Below, in pieces: positions 1-7,565 of a stretch of 26,941 nt of DNA. Within the stretch, counting starts at the first letter, position 1, and every line of letters begins with the position of its first letter. Under the pieces are notes generated by a model. It did no database searches and was not told where the DNA came from. It worked only from the letters and a program-made list of their open reading frames with translations. The translations under genes and the position numbers were made by a program. Source of the DNA: Peptococcaceae bacterium BRH_c23 (GTDB lineage Bacteria > Bacillota_B > Desulfitobacteriia > Desulfitobacteriales > Desulfitobacteriaceae); assembly GCA_000961805.1 (NCBI GenBank), contig LADV01000348.1, positions 1-26,941 on the forward strand. Reading direction: 5' to 3'.

Positions 1-75
1 TTAGTGAATTGAAGGCAGATGTTAGTGAATTGAAGGCAGATGTTAGTGAATTGAAGGCAGACGTTAGTGAATTAA
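1..75 (+). repeat. 21-bp in-frame tandem repeat (heptad coding)
   Basis: A unit of the form GTTAGTGAATTGAAGGCAGA(T/C) repeats at least three times and enters the window already in progress. It encodes KADVSEL heptads. Copies are almost identical at the DNA level, so copy number probably varies between strains by slippage. The total number of units cannot be seen because the gene starts outside the window. Confidence 0.85.
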
Positions 76-248
76 GAAACAGCCAAGTACGCATGGAAGC
101 AGAATTCCATAATCAGATAACTGCTCTACATGATTTTAGGGTTGGTCAGGAAAGAGTAAATCAAGAGGTTAAGAATGAATTATTGATTTTGGGTACAAAG
201 ATGGGAGAACTTCAAATGGAGACGGCTCATCTTAGGGTAGTCAAGTAA
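3..248 (+). CDS. Coiled-coil protein, 3' end only (5' partial)
   Basis: The reading frame is open from the first bases of the window to a TAA at 246-248, so the true start lies upstream. The visible part is about 81 residues, soluble, charged and without membrane segments. It opens with near-identical heptads of the form KADVSEL, encoded by a 21-bp direct repeat, and ends with Glu/Lys/Leu-rich sequence (for example VGQERVNQEVKNELLILG). Heptad spacing of Leu and Val predicts a long coiled coil. I do not recognise a family beyond generic coiled-coil hypothetical protein. The TTG at 9 lies inside the repeat and should not be taken as the start. A terminator follows closely, so this is the last gene of its transcript. 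Confidence 0.6.
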   Translation, partial: SELKADVSELKADVSELKADVSELRNSQVRMEAEFHNQITALHDFRVGQERVNQEVKNELLILGTKMGELQMETAHLRVVK

Positions 249-272
249 ATATAGTATTATTTATCAAAGATA

Positions 273-303
273 AACTTTGTCCATAACAGGGCGAAGTTTT
301 TTT
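273..303 (+). terminator. Rho-independent terminator of the coiled-coil gene
   Basis: AACTTTGTC (273-281) pairs with GGCGAAGTT (290-298), with two G-U wobbles, around an 8-nt loop. A run of seven T follows at 297-303. It lies 25 bases after the stop codon of the upstream ORF. Confidence 0.8.
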
Positions 304-310
304 GTACTTA

Positions 311-474
311 GCAGAAAGTATAACTTACGTTACATACTGCAAGTAGGCTAATACGTGCGAAGACAGTGCTGCAAGAAGGTTTAACCCGTGCGAAGACAGT
401 GTCTTCGTCGTCTGTAGCATAAGTGCGACTAAGGCGGCCGCCTCGTTAACTCGGCGCCAGCCAAGTCTTCTTTA
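311..474. repeat. Structured intergenic repeat element, copy A
   Basis: This 160-bp block shares its ends and internal modules with a larger copy at 12614-13022. The left end has AAAGTATAACTT (315-326). The right end has CCAAGTCTTCTTT (461-473), whose complement resembles the left end, so the element has imperfect terminal inverted repeats. Inside are two tandem units of about 32-34 bp (337-368, 369-402) that start CTGCAAG and end CGAAGACAGTG. The last unit is completed to a perfect hairpin, CGAAGAC/GTCTTCG (391-407). Then comes a GCATAAGTGCGACTAAGG segment and a GC-rich palindrome around GGCGGCCGCC. No protein coding is convincing. It fills the gap between the terminator and ku. Confidence 0.8.
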
Positions 475-476
475 TT

Positions 477-506
477 GCATTAATATATCCTTTACTGTTC
501 ACACTA
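477..506 (+). promoter_or_regulatory. Possible sigma-G-like promoter of ku (weak)
   Basis: GCATT (477-481) and CACACTA (500-506) are separated by 18 bases. Each differs at one position from the Bacillus sigma-G consensus (GHATR, N17-18, CATWHTA). In B. subtilis the ku homologue is expressed in the forespore under sigma-G, which is why I looked. Against it, the predicted start would fall inside the ribosome binding site, leaving a very short leader. It is a candidate only. Confidence 0.25.
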
Positions 507-525
507 AGTCGGGGAGGTGTGTTAA

Positions 526-1353
526 ATGCATACATTATGGAAAGGATCGATAAGTTTCGGCTTAGTGAATGTTCCGGTCAAAATGCATGCGGCCACAGAG
601 TCTCAAGAGTTTAAGTTTAATTATCTCCATAAAGCTTGCAATCGCCGGATTCGGTCGATCAAAAAATGTCCTACTTGCGATATGGAGGTTGAAACGGCTG
701 ACTTAGTTAAGGGCTATGAGTATGAAAAGGATCGCTATGTTGTTTTAAGTGAGGATGACCTTGCGGCTTTGGAACAACCCATGAGTCGATCGATTGATAT
801 TCTTGATTTTATCAATTTGTCCGAGATAGATCCAATCTATTATCAGAAATCTTATTACCTGTCTCCAGAAGAAACGGCCATGAAAGCCTATCGCTTACTT
901 TGTCAGGCCATGGAGGAAAGTGGTAAAGTTGCTTTAGCCCGTGTTACGATGCGCTCAAAGCAGCATTTAGCTTGTTTGCGTGTTTTTGAAGAAAGCCTCG
1001 TTATGGAAACCATGCATTATCCGAAGGAAATCCGTCATATGGATGTGGTGTGGGATCGAGTGGTTCCGACGGAAACAGAATTGACCATGGCGCGTCAGTT
1101 GATTGATAATTTAGCTCGTCCGTTTGAACCGGAAAAATATCGTGATGAACTGCATGAGCAAATGGTGCAGCTGATTGAAAGCAAAGTAGCCGGAGAAACC
1201 TATCAAGTGGAAGCTCCTGTTAAGGGAGGAAAAGTGGTCGACTTGATGGAAGCTTTGCGAGCAAGTATTGCTTTAACAGAAAATCCCATCGACAAACCGA
1301 AGTCCTCGTTGACTCCACGAAAACGAACGACCCGACGTGAGAAGGAAGCCTAG
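526..1353 (+). CDS. ku: Bacterial Ku, non-homologous end joining protein
   Basis: The 275-residue product begins with the family signature LWKGSISFGLVNVPVKM and continues through the Ku core (CNRRIRSIKKCPTCDMEVE, VKGYEYEKDRYVVLSEDDL, DILDFINLSEIDPIYYQKSY). The length matches bacterial Ku. It ends in a basic tail (PRKRTTRREKEA) of the kind that extends DNA contacts in this family. Ku homodimers ring broken double-strand DNA ends and recruit an ATP-dependent ligase. The start is the ATG at 526, preceded by GGGGAGGTG at 511-519. The gene normally sits next to a LigD-type ligase. Here only a remnant of such a ligase follows, two bases after the stop codon. The upstream region is occupied by repeat copy A. 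Confidence 0.95.
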   Translation: MHTLWKGSISFGLVNVPVKMHAATESQEFKFNYLHKACNRRIRSIKKCPTCDMEVETADLVKGYEYEKDRYVVLSEDDLAALEQPMSRSIDILDFINLSEIDPIYYQKSYYLSPEETAMKAYRLLCQAMEESGKVALARVTMRSKQHLACLRVFEESLVMETMHYPKEIRHMDVVWDRVVPTETELTMARQLIDNLARPFEPEKYRDELHEQMVQLIESKVAGETYQVEAPVKGGKVVDLMEALRASIALTENPIDKPKSSLTPRKRTTRREKEA

Positions 1354-1355
1354 GT

Positions 1356-1598
1356 ATGACAGAACTGCCTTGCGCAAGGGTACGTGGATCAGTGTCGAGC
1401 GATGTAACACGTATTTTGTGTAGCGAGGCGGTCAATTCGCTCCAAGAAAGGGCATTTAGTCCTTTTAAGCAGGGACTGGGACCCTTTCCTAGTCGAGGGG
1501 AAACGATACGGTGGGTTGAGCCCACTGTGCTTCTTAAAACACGATTTTTAGAATGGACTGATGAAGGGAAATTGCGTCATGCCCAGATTATTGACTAA
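1356..1598 (+). pseudogene. Remnant of an ATP-dependent (LigD-type) DNA ligase, OB-fold C-terminus
   Basis: This 80-codon ORF starts two bases after the ku stop, with AAGGAAG upstream. Its C-terminal half has the pattern that closes LigD-type ATP-dependent ligases: SPF, then roughly WVEP, then FLEWTDEGKLRHAQ, comparable to the family pattern W-V-x-P-x-L...F-x-E-W-T-x-x-G-x-L-R-H. The segment RGSVSSDVTRIL fits the start of the OB fold. The adenylation domain, with the catalytic K-x-D-G and the nucleotide-binding motifs, is entirely missing. What remains is the last 70 or so residues behind an ATG that may be the original start of the ligase, so an internal deletion of roughly 230 codons is likely. 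It could still be translated, but it cannot seal DNA. Assignment rests on motif recognition only. Confidence 0.65.
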
Positions 1599-1715
1599 GA
1601 CGAAGGATTTCTCATTAATCCTACGCTATTTTCCATGAAAGATTGAAATTCGACAAAACTCTACGCAGGAGATACGTCCTTTCGCCCCGAAATCTGGCTT
1701 AAGGAGGTGCGCGCC

Positions 1716-2831
1716 TTGGGAACTGAAGAAGAAAAACAAGTTCGAGCGGCATTCCGCACTATTTCAGGCATTGGAAGCCAGCATTTAAGGCGACTGATTG
1801 CTTATTTTGGTAGTGCCGTTAAAGCATGGGAGGCTTCAACTAGCCAATATCATTCAATCCTTCATCAGGACAAATGGGTTCAGGGAATTTTGAAGGCCAG
1901 GCCAATGATTGATCCAGAGCGGATTGGAGATGCTCTTAAAAAACAAGGCATTCAGATTATCACTCCGGATGAAATCGGTTATCCCAGGTTACTGGCGGAG
2001 TTAGCGGATGCTCCACCGCTTCTATATTATCGGGGACAGCTGCAGGGGAGTGCGGAAGGACTTGCCATTGTGGGTTCACGACAAGCTACTTCCTATGGCA
2101 AAGCGGTGGCTAGAGTGCTCGCCCGGGATGCTGTAGCCCGAGGGTTTGTGATAGTTAGCGGTTTAGCCCGAGGGATTGATACTGCAGCCCATCAAGGGGC
2201 GCTGGACAATGGCGGGGTCACTTGGGCATTCCTGGGCTGTGGTTTAGATAGAATTTATCCTTTAGAAAATAGAAAATTGGCGGAGGGGATTTCGGAGAAG
2301 GGTGCCTTGATCAGTGAATTCGTGCCTGGCGCTCCACCCAATGCCGCCCATTTTCCGGCACGAAATCGCTTAATTAGTGGATGTTCTCGCGGAGTGGTGG
2401 TCGTAGAGGCCGCAGAGAGAAGCGGAGCTTTGATTACGGTCGATTTCGCGTTAGATCAAGGGCGAGAAGTATTTGCAGTCCCAGGGCCTATTTTTAGTGA
2501 GGTGAGTCGAGGCCCTCATCATTTACTACGCCAAGGGGCAAAAATTGTGGAAGGAATTGAAGACATTTGCCATGAACTGCCTTTAGGGTCCCAATATGTT
2601 GGCCAAATATCGCCGACGAAAGAACCTTTGCCCAAAGAAGTTATATCTACGGTTAATGAACATCAGTTGATTCTAGAGCAATTAAGTGACGTTCCTCTGC
2701 ATATTGACCAAATAACAATTCATTCAGCCCTCCCTGTTTCAAGTATTTCATTGGCCTTATTGGAGCTGCAATTAGGCGGAAAAGTCATACAATTACCGGG
2801 ACAACATTATGTATTAGCACGAGAGTGCTAG
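1716..2831 (+). CDS. dprA: DNA processing protein DprA (Smf)
   Basis: DprA loads RecA on incoming single-stranded DNA in natural transformation, and is widely conserved also in non-competent Firmicutes. The 371-residue product has the expected order: an N-terminal helix-hairpin-helix/SAM-like region (FRTISGIGSQHLRRLIAYFG); a central Rossmann-like core with IVGSRQATSYG near residue 118, SGLARGIDTAAHQGAL, GCGLDRIYP and FPARNRLISG; and a C-terminal winged-helix region. I place the start at TTG 1716, eight bases after AAGGAGGT (1701-1708). The GTG at 1707 lies inside that ribosome binding site. It precedes topA, as in Bacillus (smf-topA), but a 259-bp gap separates them. Confidence 0.93.
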   Translation: MGTEEEKQVRAAFRTISGIGSQHLRRLIAYFGSAVKAWEASTSQYHSILHQDKWVQGILKARPMIDPERIGDALKKQGIQIITPDEIGYPRLLAELADAPPLLYYRGQLQGSAEGLAIVGSRQATSYGKAVARVLARDAVARGFVIVSGLARGIDTAAHQGALDNGGVTWAFLGCGLDRIYPLENRKLAEGISEKGALISEFVPGAPPNAAHFPARNRLISGCSRGVVVVEAAERSGALITVDFALDQGREVFAVPGPIFSEVSRGPHHLLRQGAKIVEGIEDICHELPLGSQYVGQISPTKEPLPKEVISTVNEHQLILEQLSDVPLHIDQITIHSALPVSSISLALLELQLGGKVIQLPGQHYVLAREC

Positions 2832-2927
2832 ACATACTATGAAAAAGGCGTTAATATAGGGCTTAGTTTTACCAAATGTTAAACTAAGGACTTAGAACAG
2901 ACCCATTTGGATATAAGTGTAGTATGT
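2832..2927 (+). other. Nested inverted repeat after dprA, possible transcript end
   Basis: CTTAGTTT (2862-2869) pairs with AAACTAAG (2881-2888). This hairpin is bracketed by ACATACTA (2832-2839), which pairs with TAGTATGT (2920-2927). No T-run follows, so it is not a classical intrinsic terminator. It may stabilise the 3' end of the dprA mRNA. Confidence 0.45.
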
Positions 2928-2963
2928 GAAGTGAAAAATTCACGATAACCTAAAGAGCAGGAA

Positions 2964-2996
2964 CAAACAAAAGGTCCTTAACGTTTGTTTTGTTTG
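2964..2996 (+). other. Hairpin CAAACAAAA/TTTTGTTTG upstream of topA
   Basis: A 9-bp perfect inverted repeat (2964-2972 and 2988-2996) has a 15-nt spacer in the dprA-topA gap. Its role is unknown. The T-rich right arm could give weak termination. Confidence 0.4.
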
Positions 2997-3010
2997 CAAA
3001 GAATTTAAGT

Positions 3011-3056
3011 TCGAACTTCGCGTATCGCGTAATCGGACCTCTAGAAAAAGGTTATT
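3011..3056. repeat. TTCGAAC..CGCGTATCGC dispersed repeat, copy 1
   Basis: The segment reading TTCGAACTTCGC, then GTATCGCGTA, then CTCTAGAAAA aligns with the segment at 11751-11797 after rpsB (TTCGAACCTCGC, then GCGTATCGCATA, then CTCTAAAA). It belongs to the TTCG/CGAA-rich intergenic repeats found at several gene boundaries in this window. Confidence 0.5.
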
Positions 3057-3090
3057 TATGTGTTTTTTAAGTATATATTGAGGTGAAATA

Positions 3091-5184
3091 ATGTCAAAGA
3101 CGCTTGTGATTGTAGAGTCCCCAGCCAAGGCAAAGTCAATCAGCAAATTTTTAGGAAGCCGTTATACGGTTAAAGCTTCAATGGGACATTTGCGGGATTT
3201 ACCGAAGAGTCAATTGGGTGTGGATATAGAACATGATTTCGAACCCAAATATATTGCGATTCGTGGTCGAGGAGATTTGATCAAGGAGTTGCGTGCTGCG
3301 GCTAAAGGGGCAGATAAGGTGTTCTTAGCTTCTGACCCTGATCGTGAGGGGGAAGCGATTGCCTGGCATCTTTCGCATTTATTGGGACTTAACCAAGGGG
3401 ATAAAAACCGAATCGAATTTCACGAGATTACCAAACAAGCGATCCAGGCGGCCGTTAAGCATCCACGGCAGATAGACCAAGCCCGGGTGGATGCACAACA
3501 GGCCCGGAGGGTATTAGATCGATTGGTAGGTTATCAATTAAGTCCGTTGCTCTGGCGCAAAATCAAAAAAGGGTTAAGCGCTGGAAGGGTCCAATCTGTA
3601 GCAGTTCGGTTAGTAGATGATCGAGAAGAGGAGATACAGGCGTTTGTCTCGGAAGAGTATTGGAGTCTAACGGCTAATCTTAAATCTGCAGGAGGAAAGT
3701 TCTTAGCTAAGCTCGTTAAAAAGTCAGGCAAAAAAATAGCCATCACCTCTAAAGCAGAAATGGAAAGCGTGCTTTCCGAGTTAAAGGGAAAAGATTTTCA
3801 AGTAGCCGAGGTTCGGACTAAAGAAAAGAAAAAACAACCGTCACCTCCCTTTATTACGAGTAGTCTTCAACAGGAAGCGCATCGCAAGTTGAGTTTTTCT
3901 CCGAAACGGACCATGATGTTGGCTCAGCAACTATACGAGGGGCTGGACCTTGGTAAAGAGGGAACGGTGGGTCTGATCACCTATATGCGTACGGATTCCG
4001 TCAAGATCGCGGAAACGGCTCAAGCTGAGGCCAAAGGATGGATTCTTTCACATTATGGGGACGAGTATTATCCTCCTGAACCGCGCCGGTTCACTAATAA
4101 GGGGAGGGCTCAGGAAGCGCATGAAGCCATCCGACCGACCTCAGCTTTGCGTACTCCTGATATGCTGAAGGGGATTTTATCACGAGACCAATTACGCTTG
4201 TACCGCTTGATCTGGGAGCGCTTTATTGCGAGTCAGATGAGTGTAGCTATTACGGATACCTTGACAGTCGAGAGCTTAGTAGAGGATTATTTATTTCGGG
4301 CCAATGCTACTACAATCCGATTTCCAGGCTTTTTAGCGGTTTATGAAGAAGGTAAAGATGCTGGCGAGACAGCGGATGACGAACAAAACTCACTAACACT
4401 TTCTGTCTCTCCTGGAGAAAAGCTATCCCTAATCGAACTTCAAGAGAAGCAACATTTTACAGAACCACCCCCACGTTATACAGAAGCATCTCTTGTTCGC
4501 AAGATGGAAGAGGAAGGAATCGGCAGGCCGAGCACGTATGCACCGACCATCGAAACCATTCAAACACGTGGGTATGTGGTTAAAGAAGAGAAACAGCTTC
4601 TGCCTACCGAGCTGGGAGACATAGTCATAACCCTACTCAAGGAACATTTTCCGGATATCTTGAATCTGGAGTTCACTGCTAATTTAGAAGCAAAGCTCGA
4701 CCGAATTGAAGAAGGAAATACTCCTTGGAAGTCTGTGGTTGAAGATTATTATGGGCCCTTTTCCGTGACCTTAGCTGAGGCTGATGAGAAAATCGGCAAG
4801 GTAAAAATTGAGGATCAAGTTTCCGAAGAACTTTGTGAGAGCTGCGGACGGAATATGGTCATTAAAATGGGGCGTTACGGCAAATTTTTAGCTTGTCCGG
4901 GTTTTCCGGACTGTCGAAACACGAAGCCGCTCTTTGAAGAAGTGGGTGCAAACTGTCCCACTTGCTCTAAACCCTTGGTAGTTCGTCGCTCCAAGAAGGG
5001 GCGGAAGTTTTTTGGGTGTCTCGGTTACCCAGAGTGCGATTTTGTTTCCTGGGAAATGCCAGCCCCGGATCCTTGTCCTGAGTGCCAGCAATTGATGGTG
5101 ATTAAATCGACCAAACGCCAGAAGAAACATGTCTGCACAAATCGAGAATGTCGCTTTACAAAAGTAATCGAAGAAGAAGCTTAA
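3091..5184 (+). CDS. topA: DNA topoisomerase I (type IA)
   Basis: The 697-residue product relaxes negatively supercoiled DNA by transient single-strand cleavage. The N-terminus carries the Toprim domain (VIVESPAKAKSISKFLG near residue 7, then ASDPDREGEAIAWHL with the metal-binding Asp residues). The catalytic tyrosine is Y298, in GLITYMRTDS. Three four-cysteine zinc ribbons close the protein: CESCGR...CPGFPDC, CPTCSK...CLGYPEC and CPECQQ...CTNREC. This is the usual domain set for Firmicute TopA. The start ATG is preceded by GAGGTGA at 3080-3086. trmFO follows after 62 bases, as in Bacillus. Confidence 0.97.
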   Translation: MSKTLVIVESPAKAKSISKFLGSRYTVKASMGHLRDLPKSQLGVDIEHDFEPKYIAIRGRGDLIKELRAAAKGADKVFLASDPDREGEAIAWHLSHLLGLNQGDKNRIEFHEITKQAIQAAVKHPRQIDQARVDAQQARRVLDRLVGYQLSPLLWRKIKKGLSAGRVQSVAVRLVDDREEEIQAFVSEEYWSLTANLKSAGGKFLAKLVKKSGKKIAITSKAEMESVLSELKGKDFQVAEVRTKEKKKQPSPPFITSSLQQEAHRKLSFSPKRTMMLAQQLYEGLDLGKEGTVGLITYMRTDSVKIAETAQAEAKGWILSHYGDEYYPPEPRRFTNKGRAQEAHEAIRPTSALRTPDMLKGILSRDQLRLYRLIWERFIASQMSVAITDTLTVESLVEDYLFRANATTIRFPGFLAVYEEGKDAGETADDEQNSLTLSVSPGEKLSLIELQEKQHFTEPPPRYTEASLVRKMEEEGIGRPSTYAPTIETIQTRGYVVKEEKQLLPTELGDIVITLLKEHFPDILNLEFTANLEAKLDRIEEGNTPWKSVVEDYYGPFSVTLAEADEKIGKVKIEDQVSEELCESCGRNMVIKMGRYGKFLACPGFPDCRNTKPLFEEVGANCPTCSKPLVVRRSKKGRKFFGCLGYPECDFVSWEMPAPDPCPECQQLMVIKSTKRQKKHVCTNRECRFTKVIEEEA

Positions 5185-5246
5185 TAAAGGTCTAGTTAAG
5201 AAGTAACGTTTCTCAGGCGTTTATTGGGATAAGGAGCGAGTCGTTC

Positions 5247-6560
5247 ATGCAACAAATTACGGTCATCGGAGCAGGTCTTGCGGGGTCGGAGGCTGCCTGG
5301 CAACTTGCCGAGCGTGGGATCATGGTCAATTTATATGAGATGCGTCCGACAAAAACTACCCCCGCCCATCAAACAGATCGATTTGCAGAACTCGTCTGTA
5401 GCAACTCGCTGCGGGGGGCGGGTATAGAGAATGCCGTTGGGTTATTAAAAGAAGAGATGCGCCGTTTGGGGTCCTTGATCATGGAGGCGGCTGATCATAA
5501 CGCGGTTCCCGCAGGCGGTGCTTTAGCTGTCGATCGGGAACTGTTTTCAAGTGAAATCACAAAACGATTGGAACAGCATCCCAACCTACGTGTGCACCGA
5601 GAAGAAGTTCATTCTCTTCCAGTGGGGATGACGATCGTGGCAAGTGGTCCCTTGACCTCTGACGATTTAGCGCACGATATTCTGAAGGCAACTGGGGAGC
5701 AAGCCTTGTCTTTTTACGACGCGGCTGCGCCCATTGTAACTCTTGAATCCATTGATTTAGAGAAGGCTTTTTGGGCATCCCGTTATGACAAAGGGGATGC
5801 CGATTATTTAAACTGTCCCATGACGAGGGAAGAATATGAAGCTTTTTACAAGGCGTTGCTAGAGGCTGAGATGGCCGAAGTCCAAGGCTTTGAACAAGGA
5901 AGGGTTTTTGAAGGCTGTCTGCCGGTTGAAGTGATGGCCAAACGTGGCATTCAGACTCTGACCTTTGGTCCCTTAAAACCCGTTGGCTTAATCGACCCTC
6001 GCACAGGGAAAAAATCTCATGCTGTGGTACAACTGCGCAAGGAAAATCAAGCCGGAACTCTCTTTAATCTGGTGGGTTTTCAAACCCATTTAAAATGGGG
6101 GGAACAGAAACGCGTTTTTTCGTTAATTCCCGGGTTGGAAAAAGCTGAGTTTGTGCGCTATGGCGTGATGCACCGCAATACATTTCTTAATGCGCCGAAA
6201 GTGCTTAAGGCAGATTTCAGTCTCAGGCTGAAACCAGAGCTTTTTTTTGCTGGTCAAATGACAGGCGTCGAAGGGTATGTAGAGTCTGCTGCCAGCGGGC
6301 TTCTGGCAGGTTTGAACGCGTGGCGACGTCTTAATCAGCTGGATACACTGGTTTTTCCTCCGGAAAGCTCACTGGGAGCACTAGCCCGCCATTTAGAAGG
6401 CGCACCTAGTCAAAGCTTTCAACCGATGAATATTAACTTTGGCTTGCTTCCCCCTTTGAGCGAGCGAATCAGGGACAAGCGCCAAAAAAATGCCAGAATC
6501 TCCGAACGGGCCTTAGCAGCATTAGCTGAATTTTGTGCACGAGAGGATTTGGGGAGGTAA
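5247..6560 (+). CDS. trmFO: Methylenetetrahydrofolate--tRNA-(uracil-5-)-methyltransferase TrmFO
   Basis: TrmFO makes ribothymidine at position 54 of tRNA, using 5,10-methylenetetrahydrofolate and FAD. The 437-residue product begins with the FAD-binding glycine motif [17 protein letters not shown], followed by the family motifs [15 protein letters not shown] and [10 protein letters not shown]. Near the end it has NFGLLPPL. The length is typical. The start is ATG 5247, with AAGGAG at 5231-5236. The last codons overlap the ribosome binding site of xerC, so the two genes are translationally close. Context between topA and xerC matches Bacillus (where it was called gid). Confidence 0.96.
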   Translation: MQQITVIGAGLAGSEAAWQLAERGIMVNLYEMRPTKTTPAHQTDRFAELVCSNSLRGAGIENAVGLLKEEMRRLGSLIMEAADHNAVPAGGALAVDRELFSSEITKRLEQHPNLRVHREEVHSLPVGMTIVASGPLTSDDLAHDILKATGEQALSFYDAAAPIVTLESIDLEKAFWASRYDKGDADYLNCPMTREEYEAFYKALLEAEMAEVQGFEQGRVFEGCLPVEVMAKRGIQTLTFGPLKPVGLIDPRTGKKSHAVVQLRKENQAGTLFNLVGFQTHLKWGEQKRVFSLIPGLEKAEFVRYGVMHRNTFLNAPKVLKADFSLRLKPELFFAGQMTGVEGYVESAASGLLAGLNAWRRLNQLDTLVFPPESSLGALARHLEGAPSQSFQPMNINFGLLPPLSERIRDKRQKNARISERALAALAEFCAREDLGR

Positions 6561-6564
6561 GCAA

Positions 6565-7479
6565 GTGCTGGTGGATGAAGCCTTAGGTTTATTTGCAGGG
6601 TATCAATATTCCCAAAATCGGTCAGAGCACACAGTAGTTGCTTATCAAACTGATCTGGGTCAGTTTTTTCGGTTTGCTGCCCAGGAACAAGGTCTCGAAC
6701 CTGAACTAGTCACGGTTGAGAGTATCGATGTTTATATTGTACGTAGCTTTCTAGGAGTTTTAGCAGAACACGGGCTGGCGAGAAAAAGCATGGCCCGTAA
6801 GCTTGCCTCGTTACGGTCGTTTTTTAAGTTCTTATGCCGTCAGGAATTACTAAAAATAAATCCGGTGCAGCGGGTGGCGAGTCCGAAATTAGGGCGCAAA
6901 CTCCCGCATTTTCTTTATCTAGACCAAGTTGAGGGCTTACTACGTGCTCCGGATTGCTCAAAGTTACTGGGTTGTCGAGATCGAGTCATCTTAGAATTAC
7001 TCTATGGATCCGGATTAAGAGTCAGTGAATTAATCGGCTTAAATCGAGAGAACCTTGATTTAGAGAGTGGGCTAATTCGCGTTCTTGGCAAGGGTAGTAA
7101 GGAGCGAATTGTTCCAGTGACCAACTATGCTAGCCAGGCAATTGAAGGGTATTTAGGAATGCGGACAGATCAACAGCGCTCACTTTTACTTAATTACCAG
7201 GGATCCCGTTTATCGGATAGATCAGTTCGCCGAATTTTGGACAAACTAGTCGCAAAGGTCAGCCTAGAACAACACGTGAATCCTCATATGCTGCGTCATT
7301 CTTTTGCCACCCATCTGTTGGATGGCGGTGCTGATCTAAGAAGTGTTCAAGAGTTGCTGGGACATCAGAAACTATCCTCAACCCAAATCTACACGCATCT
7401 AACTCGTGAACGACTTAAAGAAGTCTTCACTCGCGCCCATCCCCGTGCAAAAGAACGAAATAAGCCCAAGACACTATAA
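6565..7479 (+). CDS. xerC: Tyrosine recombinase XerC/CodV
   Basis: The 304-residue tyrosine recombinase has all active-site residues in place: R152 (GSGLRVSEL), K176 (GKGSKERIVP), H241 and R244 (HMLRHSFATHLL), H267 (LGHQKLSSTQIY) and the nucleophile Y276. The N-terminal SAM-like core-binding domain spans about residues 1-110. Position directly before hslVU-codY identifies it with Bacillus codV, which resolves chromosome dimers at dif with its partner XerD/RipX. I choose GTG 6565, seven bases after GGGGAGGT (6551-6558). The in-frame TTG at 6535 lies within trmFO and has no ribosome binding site. Confidence 0.93.
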   Translation: MLVDEALGLFAGYQYSQNRSEHTVVAYQTDLGQFFRFAAQEQGLEPELVTVESIDVYIVRSFLGVLAEHGLARKSMARKLASLRSFFKFLCRQELLKINPVQRVASPKLGRKLPHFLYLDQVEGLLRAPDCSKLLGCRDRVILELLYGSGLRVSELIGLNRENLDLESGLIRVLGKGSKERIVPVTNYASQAIEGYLGMRTDQQRSLLLNYQGSRLSDRSVRRILDKLVAKVSLEQHVNPHMLRHSFATHLLDGGADLRSVQELLGHQKLSSTQIYTHLTRERLKEVFTRAHPRAKERNKPKTL

Positions 7480-7493
7480 ATTTTCACAAAAAA
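7479..7493 (+). promoter_or_regulatory. Possible CodY box upstream of hslV-hslU-codY
   Basis: The 15-mer AATTTTCACAAAAAA matches the CodY consensus AATTTTCWGAAAATT at 12 of 15 positions, starting on the last base of the xerC stop codon. It lies 23 bases before the -35 hexamer of the promoter that drives the operon containing codY. A-rich sequence makes chance matches common, so this is a candidate for autoregulation only. Confidence 0.35.
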
Positions 7494-7515
7494 ATGCAAA
7501 TTAACTACAATTCAC

Positions 7516-7544
7516 TTGACACGCCTAAAGTGCCCTAGTAAACT
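7516..7544 (+). promoter_or_regulatory. Sigma-A promoter of hslV-hslU-codY
   Basis: TTGACA (7516-7521, perfect -35), a 17-base spacer, then TAAACT (7539-7544, -10 with two mismatches). The distance to the hslV start codon at 7566 fits a short leader that carries AAGGGGG. Confidence 0.7.
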
Positions 7545-7565
7545 TTATTTAAGGGGGTTTGATTT

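Noticed and set aside
1220..1525. 101-codon frame on the - strand overlapping ku and the ligase remnant
   Set aside because: It overlaps the end of ku, has no ribosome binding site and no recognisable domain; the + strand frame here has family motifs.
3534..3746. - strand 70-codon frame inside topA
   Set aside because: Shadow frame over a conserved topA region without its own signals.
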